Of a stretch of 64,000 nucleotides of DNA, positions 56,782 through 64,000 are shown in pieces. Source of the DNA: Notamacropus eugenii (lineage: Eukaryota > Chordata > Mammalia > Diprotodontia > Macropodidae). The position numbers and the translations under genes are program-made. Numbering within the stretch: position 1 is the first letter of the stretch; every line of letters begins with the position of its first letter. The DNA is taken from NCBI RefSeq assembly GCF_028372415.1, contig NC_092872.1, forward strand, positions 393,164,853 through 393,228,852, read 5' to 3'. Below the pieces are notes generated by a model. The model ran no database searches, was not told the DNA's origin, and worked only from the letters and a program-made list of their open reading frames with translations.

Positions 56782-57460
56782 TTTTTTTCCATTTGTACTT
56801 GCCATTTTATTTTGCCTAACTTTCAAATCTTTAAGCAGATGAAACCAGTGACAGATGGGCTTCAGAAAACAGATTTGATATAAAGGAATTTTAAAAGTTC
56901 ATTATAAGTAAATTTAAAAAGGTCTTGAAAATCAGCTTGTATTTTTTTAGCTTCCTTATAAAATAGTTAGCTTTCAAAAACCTTCTCTCTTCATGAACAT
57001 AAAGTCCACCATGATTTTGGTCCAGAAATACAAATGTTGACAGAAAGATGGATGCAGCTGAGATTATGAATGTGTGTATTTGCCCCAAATATGTGACATA
57101 AACACTAAAGCAATGAACAGAAGAATCATTACCCATACTAGAACAGGATCAGCTTTGAGCAGGGGGTATCTTCTCTGTGGCACCTCCACACCTCCTTATG
57201 ACTGCTGAAGTAATATAGCCTGCACTCCTTGCCCCATAGCTGGCATTTTTTTCTTTGCCTAACTGTGGATCCCATAGCCCTGGTGGCCACAGTTTGCTGG
57301 AAAACCAGCTCAAGGCACCCACATGGGTGGTACCACTGGCATCACTGGAGTTGAAGAGACAAGAGACTCTTTTCCAGACCTTTTGGCAGCTTACCTCCCA
57401 AAAGTATTGTGAATCAAAGTAATGTTTAAATTTTAAAATCCTATATAACTGCAATTTGTT
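56782..57460 (-). pseudogene. SEC61B: SEC61B processed pseudogene (Sec61 beta subunit retrocopy)
   Basis: SEC61B encodes the small tail-anchored beta subunit of the Sec61 protein-translocation channel in the ER membrane (96 residues in human). The coding-like part runs 57342 to 57064 on the minus strand, about 279 bp against 291 expected. One frame gives KNASYGARSAG (human KNASCGTRSAG). A second frame gives [19 protein letters not shown], the membrane helix and C terminus (human LLFIASVFMLHIWGKYTRS), then TAA. A 3'UTR-like AGCTGCATCCATCT follows the stop. Near 56811 there is AATAAA on the minus strand, with an A run at 56788-56782. No introns remain. It is dead: the reading frame changes once between about 57190 and 57150, an in-frame TGA lies at 57151-57149, and about 12 bases are missing near the start. 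It sits inside an antisense L3. Confidence 0.88.
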
Positions 57461-57465
57461 ATTGT

Positions 57466-57562
57466 CACTTCCCTTGGATGTAATTCATCCAGGACCAGTC
57501 CTTTCTTTCTTAGTGTATTAGCTATTTTGTTGTCATTTCTGTTTTTCTCCACATTCTGGTCT
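57466..57562 (-). mobile_element. L3/CR1 LINE, antisense, third segment
   Basis: CCTTGGATGTAATTCATCCA and GGACCAGTCC resume the L3 text that stopped at AAAAATCACATCT (about 56776), confirming the retrocopy as an insertion. Confidence 0.6.
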
Positions 57563-58004
57563 CTAGTGAAAAATATTAATACAAGTAGTTTGAAAAGAGA
57601 CCTAGAGAAAATTTTTAAAATATTTCATGTCTAAATAAATATACACAGGAATATGTGGAAATATATATATAAAATCCCATGAGTACAAAATTAGTGTGCT
57701 TTAAAATAAAATGCCAGTTCCCCTTCTGAGAGTAAAGTCACATTTCAAATGTAAATTGACAAAATGGGTTTTAAGTCTGGAATCAAGTAGATTGCAGTGA
57801 CTGGACTCTCAAAAATGTGACCTTCAACACTAGTCATCATAATCAGTAGCTCAATTTTCTCAAGGTGATAACAGTTCAAAATATGTCTAGAAATATGATA
57901 TCAGTTACTTCTTTAAACAACTGTTAGTGTCTTCATTCTCTTCATAATCATAAAATAATTTTTATACTCTCAAGCATTTGAGATGTGTTTTCAAAACAAA
58001 TTGT
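57563..58004. other. Unassigned AT-rich stretch
   Basis: No recognisable gene or repeat. Confidence 0.45.
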
Positions 58005-58082
58005 TTATTTTGAACTCAGGAAGACTCATCTTCATGACTTCTGGCCTGACACTCTATCCATTGTGCCACCTAGTTGCCTTGG
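58005..58082 (-). mobile_element. tRNA-derived SINE head (MAR1/MON1 type)
   Basis: TTGAACTCAGGAAGACTCAT, CTGGCCTGACACTCTATCC and ATTGTGCCACCTAGTTGCC are the reversed tRNA-related head. Only this part is present. Confidence 0.7.
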
Positions 58083-58089
58083 TTTTTGT

Positions 58090-58205
58090 TTTTATCTTTA
58101 ATTAAATTATATTTTTCCCTGTCAGTCAAAGCCTGTTTTCTACCACCACCCTTATAGAGAATGCAAGAAAAACAAAATCCCCGTAACAAACATAACACTG
58201 TATTT
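58090..58205 (-). mobile_element. L1 3' end fragment (tentative)
   Basis: TTTAATTAAATTATATTTTT, CCCTGTCAGTC and AGAAAAACAAAATCCCCGTA, then ACAAACATAAC, resemble the reverse complement of a marsupial L1 3'UTR variant. Confidence 0.4.
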
Positions 58206-58244
58206 CAAGCAGAAATTAAGAACCACTTTTTAAGAGGACTGAGA

Positions 58245-58492
58245 TGAAAACTGATAATTATATGGCACTTCAAGGTTTGCAAAGCACTTTCCATACATTA
58301 TCTTACCTTATCTTCACAACAACCCTGTGAGATAAGTTCTCTACATTATTATTATGTCCTATTTTACATGTGAGGAAACTGCAGATCAGGGAGGTTAAGT
58401 GACTTTCCCTTGGTCACACAGCTAAGTTCCCAAGAGAGGATCCAAACTCATATTCTCCTGATACTATATCTAACACTACCATCCAGCTTCCC
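58245..58492 (-). mobile_element. MON1-type CORE-SINE, near full length
   Basis: GGCACTTCAAGGTTTGCAAA, GCACTTTCCATACATTATC, TTCACAACAACCCTGTGAGA, TTTACATGTGAGGAAACTG, GGTTAAGTGACTTTCCC, GGTCACACAGCTAAG and CTACCATCCAGCTTCCCCC. Confidence 0.82.
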
Positions 58493-58499
58493 CCAAAGC

Positions 58500-58690
58500 A
58501 AAGAACTTTCCTCATAATAGCTCTGTGCATAGATAATACAAGTATTGTTAATCCCATTTTGTAGATGAGGAAGCTGAGGTTCTTAAAGGTTAAATAATTT
58601 CACCAAGGTCGTATGGCTAGTAAAAGTCAGAGCTGGCATTCTAACTCAAGCCCTCTTGACCCCCAGATCTGGAGTTGCTCTGCTATCCCA
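58500..58690 (-). mobile_element. MIR-type SINE
   Basis: AATCCCATTTTGTAGATGAG, GAAGCTGAGGTTCTTAAAGG, GGCATTCTAACTCAAGCCC and GAGTTGCTCTGCTATCCC. It lies directly next to the preceding SINE in the same orientation. Confidence 0.72.
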
Positions 58691-58699
58691 CATGACCTC

Positions 58700-59110
58700 C
58701 TCTGCTGGTTCTTTCCATACAGAATTTGTCATAGCGAGGCCAGCATATTATCATGCTGGGATGATGCCATATTTGTTCTTGCTACTGAACCTTGCAAGTA
58801 TGGCTGTACCATGCAAACAAAATGCCTTTACCATTCTTCATGTCAATCTTACCCATCCTGCAAGGCCCAGTTTGAACTCCATAGTCTTTCCTATCCACTC
58901 TGAATATCACGTTTAGAACTATATAGTACTTAGAGACTATATTTTAGCAATGTGTTACTTTGTGTTATTCAGTAATTGTTTCATATGTGTTAGTCTTGTA
59001 TTTCTAAATCTATTTTCAAGCTTCTCAAAATCAGAGACCATATCTTACCTTTTTTTCTGTATTCCCCAAACTATCCATCACATTCAGTGAACTCTTACAG
59101 ATTGAGTCCC
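58700..59110 (+). mobile_element. L2-type LINE 3' region
   Basis: ATCCTGCAAGGCCCAGTTTG, AACTCCATAGTCTTTCC, GAACTATATAGTACTTAGAG, AGTCTTGTATTTCTAAATC, CTTCTCAAAATCAGAGACCA and TTTCTGTATTCCCC follow the L2 order. The frames of 86-96 codons at 58613-58916 are incidental. Confidence 0.6.
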
Positions 59111-60045
59111 CTGTAGTGGAAAGGGTAGTACACTACCAATATATAAGATCCCATCCAGCTCTGAAATCCTAAACAATCTATGACTACTTAAGGTGAATTG
59201 ACTGAAATTCCTTTGCTAATGAGTCAGTATTAAAATCCAGGCCACCTAACTAGTTTCAGTTTCTGACCCCTGTGTTCCACTGCTTCTTTCTAGATGTATA
59301 TTCATTGTCACTTCTATCTGGTCTTGACAATTGATAGAAGAAACATATTCATACTTGTTTAACCATGAAATATACTGGGCTACTGATTTCTGGAGGTTAA
59401 ACTAAGGAGCAGAGGAGTTTTTGTTATTTTTTAAGTTACTCTGGCTATTAAAAAATAGATTATCCCATAGAATTTTCTTTCAAAGAGTTTGCATCATTTC
59501 CATAAATGAAAGGAAGTTGACATATATCAAAGATGAATAAAACAGCTGCTTGTGCCATCATTAAACTGAAACTTTTTTTTTAATTCTGGAGAGCAGAAGG
59601 CAGTACAGAAGCTGTTGGTGAGAAGGGGAGGAGGGGGAATGTCTTATATTTCAGAATCTGCTATACAGAAAATTTCTTTCTTTCAACCCCAAAGTCATTT
59701 TTTCTGGCTTAATTATTGGTATAATTTTCTGATGATCTTCCACCAAATTCCTTCCCTGGGACCTCATTGTGCCTTAGAGGTGACCCCAGGTTCTCAAAGG
59801 CTATGCCAGCAGAGATACAAGTTCTATCAGGTCCTTAAAAGTAACTGAGTCTAGGAAAAAGAAAAAGAAATATATGTCTATGACCCAATCTGAATTTGGA
59901 AAGACTTGTCAATGGACTAGCTATAGGATGATAATTTTGAGGACCATAGCTAACTTGAAGACTTTCTGTTAAATCTTAGGGCACTATGGGTATAGATGAA
60001 GGACACATGCTGGCAAAATCACAGCTCCTAAATATATTGAAATAT
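59111..60045. other. Unassigned stretch
   Basis: Decayed SINE-like text (AATCCAGGCCACCTAACTAG) lies at about 59150-59290. A T run with GAGAAGGGGAGGAGGGGG lies near 59571-59637. No gene seen. Confidence 0.42.
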
Positions 60046-60049
60046 TGAT

Positions 60050-60225
60050 TGCTCTTCATGACATTAATACACTGCCTCATAATACAATAATTCAATCTAA
60101 TAAGGATTTGCTGAACAATTGCTATGAGCCTACTAACTTGCCAGATATTGGAAATACATTGATAAAAGAGAAACAGACCCTTCCCTCAAGAAGCTTTATT
60201 CTATTAGCAAATATAACATTTAAAT
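60050..60225 (-). mobile_element. L2-type 3' end
   Basis: AATAAGGATTTGCTGAACAA, GATATTGGAAATACATTG, ACAGACCCTTCCCTCAAGAA and GCTTTATTCTATTAGC are the reversed L2 terminal order. Confidence 0.6.
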
Positions 60226-60731
60226 ATAACCCAGGATTCATTCCAGGTTCATTTGCATTAAATTATCCTCATGGATGGAAAGGATTACTTGATTTGTCAT
60301 GTTTATATAAAGAATAATGTTATAAAGAGCTTTGGAGAAAAGATGGTTTCTTCTCTCTTCCCATTGCTTACAGATGCCTTCACATATTCTTGATTTCCAA
60401 CTTGCCTTCCTGGAGACTCCAGGGGATTTCCCTTTGTATGACATCAGGATCTTTCTCTCTTGGTAGAGTTGATATATCTAGCTCCCCATTGGAAGAGCTT
60501 ATTCATTCACTGAACTTTCTAGCATACTCTGACCCATATAACTTCTCATAGTATGATGTTTTCTCTGGAGAGGGAAGTGACCAATCTTATGGCCTGAACT
60601 TCCTACTTCCCTCTTGGTGGGAATCAAAATCTAATTAGGAATCAAAGAGGATTCCAGAGATACATGCCTCTGTAAGAAACATTTAGACAAATCCATTTGG
60701 TTATACACATAACTAAAATGGGCAACACATA

Positions 60732-60732
<1 letters not shown>
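60226..60732. other. Unassigned stretch
   Basis: No recognisable gene or repeat. Confidence 0.45.

Positions 60733-60765
<33 letters not shown>
60733..60765. repeat. (CA)n microsatellite
   Basis: About 16 CA units. Confidence 0.96.
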
Positions 60766-60768
<3 letters not shown>

Positions 60769-60809
60769 TCTTACATACAGGTAAAAACAGGAGGGAAAAA
60801 AGCAGTAAC

Positions 60810-61740
60810 TATAAAAGTCTGGTTATTGTCCCTTGTCCTTGAAGAGGACTAAAATGATATCACTGTATGGGAGTCAAGGTACAGTGTGTCCAACTGTGGC
60901 TGAACAAAACAGTCCACATGAACATTTGTGTTGGAGATGTCTAAATTTGTATATCTAATATTCCATTTGAGCTACTACAATTCTGCTTCACACATAGAGC
61001 ACAGTGTCTTCTTTGTTATGGGCATGCCATGTAGGGCTATCCTTTGCCAGTGTGTTCCATGTCATGTAATTGACTCCAAAGTTCTACAGAGAACCCTTGA
61101 AGGTGTCCTTGTATCGCTTCTTCTAACCTCCCTTTGAGCACTAACCTTGTGCCAGTTTTCCTTAAAGCAGTCTTTTAGGCAAAAGTATGTTTAGAACAAA
61201 GTGATCAGCCCGTCAGAGTTGTTCTTTCTGCAACAGAATTTAAATGCTTAGCAATTTAACTCAAGATAGGGCCTCAGGGTCCAATACCTTATCCTGCCAG
61301 GTGATTTTCAGAAACTTCCTACAACAATTCAAATGAAAGTAATTCAGTTTTCTGGCATGGCACTGGTATATTGTCCAGGTTTCACAGGCATATAAAAATG
61401 AAGTGAACATAATGGCTCTGAAGACCTTCAGTTTAGTAATCAGTCTACTATGTCTTCTCTCCCGTACTTTCCATCAGAGCTTCCCAAACACTGAGCTGAC
61501 TCTGGCAATGCCTATGTTAACCTCATCATCTATATGTACATTCCTGCAAAGTATAATGTAAGTGAATACCAGCAAATGAATTTATCCACAGCATTCAATA
61601 TTTCTCCATTTGCTGGAATCAATGGTTCCACATCTGGATGGTATGGTGCTGTCTGGGGGAGAACTTGTGTTATTGTTGCTATCCATTGTTAGGCCACAAT
61701 TAACATGAGCAGCACAAAATTGATCTATACTTTTCTTTTG
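60810..61740 (-). mobile_element. RTE-like LINE, ORF2 C-terminal part and 3' end
   Basis: Minus-strand translation in shifting frames gives FLYACETWT, ITWQDKVLDPEALS, GKLAQG and WNTLAKDSPTW. These match the C-terminal block of RTE-type and similar LINE ORF2s ('LLYGCETWT...WQD...GHV...ELxxGKR...W..LAxDRxxW'). The 3' end (TTTTAGTCCTCTTCAAGGAC on the minus strand) is shared with 872-1192. It is decayed, with several stops and frame changes. Confidence 0.65.
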
Positions 61741-61879
61741 CAGAGGCAGGAATAAGGAGTAGCATAGAAGATTTAATATTTTTTAAAAAGAAGCATTGAA
61801 GCAGCTGTTGCAAAAAGTGGGGAAAAAATCAATTGGAGAGGAATAAAAGGATTGCCTTATTGTCATGAGGGTACATTTG
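61741..61879. other. Unassigned short gap
   Basis: A-rich, no recognisable feature. Confidence 0.4.
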
Positions 61880-62475
61880 AAACTAGACAATATAAATTCA
61901 CAGTGGATCCATTCTGAATGGTTGTATAACTTCACTCAGCTCCATAAGCAGCATATAAAAAGGAAAGGAAAAATAAGATAATAGGAATGATCTAGAGTTG
62001 TGATTTAGCAAGGTGTGAGCAGAGTTAGAGAACAAGCAGACAAGGAGTTCAATTGAAGAGCCTAGTATGGAGTTGAATTGGTCACCTAAATAATTGAAAG
62101 GAAGAAAAGTGGTCATAACAGAAATGGAAACCTGGGAGAATACTGAAGAGTAGAAGGAATGGAGTTTATGGTGAAGATAAATAATAGTTTTTAGAAAAGT
62201 AAAGCATAGGTAAAGATGGAATGATAGAAAGTTATGGTCAGACAAAAGAATTTCAGTGCTCCTGATCAAGAAAATGGAACACTTAAAGGTGGTGGTGACA
62301 TAAAGGGTATGCTAATCCCTGTGTATAGCTGAAGTGGAAAGGAACAGTCTATCATGCAAGTTGAGACACATCTCAATTAGAATTTTGAAGGAATACCAAT
62401 GCTCACATTGAAGTACAAGAATATCAGTAGGGGGTAGAAATGGAAATTGAACCAAGTACTGAACTCATTGAAAAA
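61880..62475 (-). mobile_element. L2 LINE ORF2 remnant, antisense (tentative)
   Basis: The 123-codon minus-strand frame at 61898-62269 includes LLSDHNFLSFHLYL, similar to the 'SDHxLxxFxL' end of an L2/CR1 endonuclease domain, then FLPFNYLGDQFNSIL, which also fits LINE decay. The sense text resembles the antisense L2 ORF2 seen at 53560-54640. Confidence 0.5.
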
Positions 62476-62479
62476 TTTG

Positions 62480-62900
62480 GTACAATAATCTATGCTTAGT
62501 AGAACAAATCCTCCCACATCTAAAAGTACATGAGGAAAGATTTTGTTAAATGTTTTGCTTAAATCTGCTTTATGCTACATCGTTAGCATTCTCCTAAATA
62601 ATAATTTTGCCATGAATCAAAGTCAAACTCACCACTACATCATTTAACTTTCCCTGCCTCTTCCCCACCAACAAAAAAAAATCAAGACATTTGTCCATCC
62701 CCTATCCTGCTATACGGTTTCCCATTCTCCATAATTTTTCAAAGGTCAATAGCAGTGACTGTACAGTCAAGTTATCTTGTCAAAAAGGAAATTAGACTAA
62801 TCTGGTGCAACCTGATGTTGATAGAACTATGCTGGCTTACTGATACCACATGCTACATATCCACAAACCATCTTTTTAAAAAATTTTCCAATAAATATAA
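62480..62900 (-). mobile_element. L3/CR1 LINE, antisense, rearranged
   Basis: GATTTTGTTAAATGTTTTGC and TTAGCATTCTCCT come first, then AATAATAATTTTGCC, ATCAAGACATTTGTCCATCC, CCATTCTCCATAATTTTTC and AGCAGTGACTGTACAG. TTGTCAAAAAGGAAATTAGA and TGATAGAACTATGCTGGCT-like text then follow, which belong earlier in the L3 order. Either two overlapping fragments or a local duplication with loss explains this. Confidence 0.55.
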
Positions 62901-63040
62901 GTAAAATGCCTCCTTATCTTGAAATGCTCCCATTTCTTCCTTTGTTAAGTAATTTGTATTTGGAAATCTTGGGGAAAGAGGAATGAGAAGAAAAGAGTAA
63001 GGCAGCTTTTCTTGTTTTATTGTTTTTGACAAATCTGTAG

Positions 63041-63288
63041 TGAGGTGGCACAGGGGATGGCGTACCAGACCTGGAGTCAGAAGGACTCGGTTTACTGAGT
63101 TCAAATTCAGCCTCAGACACTTTACTAGCTTTGTGATCCTGAGTAAGCACTTAATCCTGTATGCCTGAGTTTCTTCATTTGTAAAATAAGCTAGAGAAGA
63201 AAATGGCAAATCACTCCAGTATCTTTGCCAACAAAGGCCCAAATGGGATAAAAAAGAGTTGGACATGACTGAAACAAGGCAACAAACC
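63041..63288 (+). mobile_element. MAR1 tRNA-derived SINE, near full length
   Basis: GTGAGGTGGCACAGGGGATG, ACCTGGAGTCAGAAGGACTC, AAATTCAGCCTCAGACACTT, TGGCAAATCACTCCAGTATC, TTTGCCAACAAAGGCCCAAA and GAGTTGGACATGACTG. Confidence 0.85.
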
Positions 63289-64000
63289 TAGCCCCACAAT
63301 GGTATATATTGACAAGACTTGAAGATGCTTAATTATATAGGTGGACATACAGTTTATTTGTTGCACCACTTCTTTCTATTTCTTAGTGTATCCGAGAAAA
63401 CATTAGAAAAAAGCATTTCTGCTTTGATGTAATTTGAGAAGAGAATGATGTTCAAACTGGAAAACATGATAAAGCCTATCCAAATAAAAGACTAATTGCT
63501 CCCCTAAAGCCCAGACAAAGCAACAAAAGGGATTTATGTATACCTTTTCTAGGGAAAATAGATTTAAATTGCCCTTTCTACTACATTTTGCCCTGACCAT
63601 AAGATTCAGACTATCAATACTGAATGGCCTGATGTAGCCAACAACGCTAAGCTTTTTCTACTTTTCCAAGCCACATATTTGACATATAAGTCCCTTGCTC
63701 ATTATAAATTTGCTATCTAATTGGCATTTTAAGAGGCTTAAGAAACTACTAATGTTATTAAATGACGCATATCTGGATGAGATTCAGAAAGCAGTTATTA
63801 ATTGTTTAAAACCCCATCCAAGGCAAAAATCTCTAGAACACTGAAGTACTCATTCTTGAAGTGAGGTCCATATTATCCAACCTGCAGAATAATTCATGGA
63901 TGCAAGAAAAATTAAATAATGCTGACCTGTATGTCCTTGAGAACAAGGGAATTTCACACTGTGGAACTTGATGAGTTAAAGATGAATGGAGCAGTCAAGT
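63289..64000. other. Unassigned stretch to window end
   Basis: No gene or named repeat recognised. The 65-codon minus-strand frame at 63403-63600 has no known domain. Confidence 0.45.

Noticed and set aside
61898-62269. 123-codon frame as a novel membrane protein
   Set aside because: The hydrophobic, leucine/phenylalanine-rich sequence includes a LINE endonuclease-like end (SDHNFLSF) and fits antisense L2 ORF2.

Overview
This window reads as nuclear DNA of a marsupial, most likely an opossum-like species. It carries MAR1-type tRNA SINEs, MIR/MON1-like CORE-SINEs, many old L2 and L3/CR1 LINEs, L1 5' and 3' untranslated regions of the marsupial type, an RTE-like LINE and a fragment resembling opossum Charlie-type hAT elements. 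Family names come from remembered consensus sequences, not from a database search. The DNA is AT-rich, poor in CpG and full of long microsatellites. The species cannot be fixed from the sequence alone.

I find no functional protein-coding gene, no rRNA or tRNA gene and no CRISPR array. The longest open frames are 100-180 codons. They fall inside L2 LINEs, inside CT, TA or CA microsatellites, or in inverted repeats that read open on both strands. The window is intergenic or deep-intronic sequence. The one host-gene relic I recognise is a processed SEC61B retrocopy on the minus strand near 57.1 kb.

Layout. 0-8 kb: truncated hAT element, RTE-like 3' end, L1 3' end, L2 and SINE pieces, and an L3 split by a SINE that contains an (AT)55 tract. 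8-16.5 kb: large sense L2 copies, one split by a 453-bp solo LTR; a MAR1 inside an antisense L2; a perfect 39-bp inverted repeat; a second solo LTR inside a SINE. 16.5-35 kb: scattered SINEs, antisense L2, RTE-like and L1 ORF2 scraps, with wide unassigned stretches. 35-42 kb: long sense L2 copies with CT tracts, and L3 pieces. 42-51 kb: MAR1, SINEs and microsatellites. 51-54.6 kb: sense L2 followed by about 2 kb of antisense L2. 54.7-57.6 kb: an antisense L3/CR1 that received two retroinsertions, an L1 5'UTR-3'UTR derivative and the SEC61B retrocopy. 57.6-64 kb: SINEs, L2, an RTE-like LINE, a rearranged L3 and a MAR1.

Nothing here works together as a pathway. What the region offers is a record of insertion order: L3, L2 and CORE-SINEs are the oldest layer, and solo LTRs, MAR1, L1 derivatives and the retrocopy came later. 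No new gene system was found. The observations most worth checking are the SEC61B retrocopy, the internally deleted L1 with target-site duplication, the perfect 39-bp inverted repeat, and two unclassified diverged repeat pairs.
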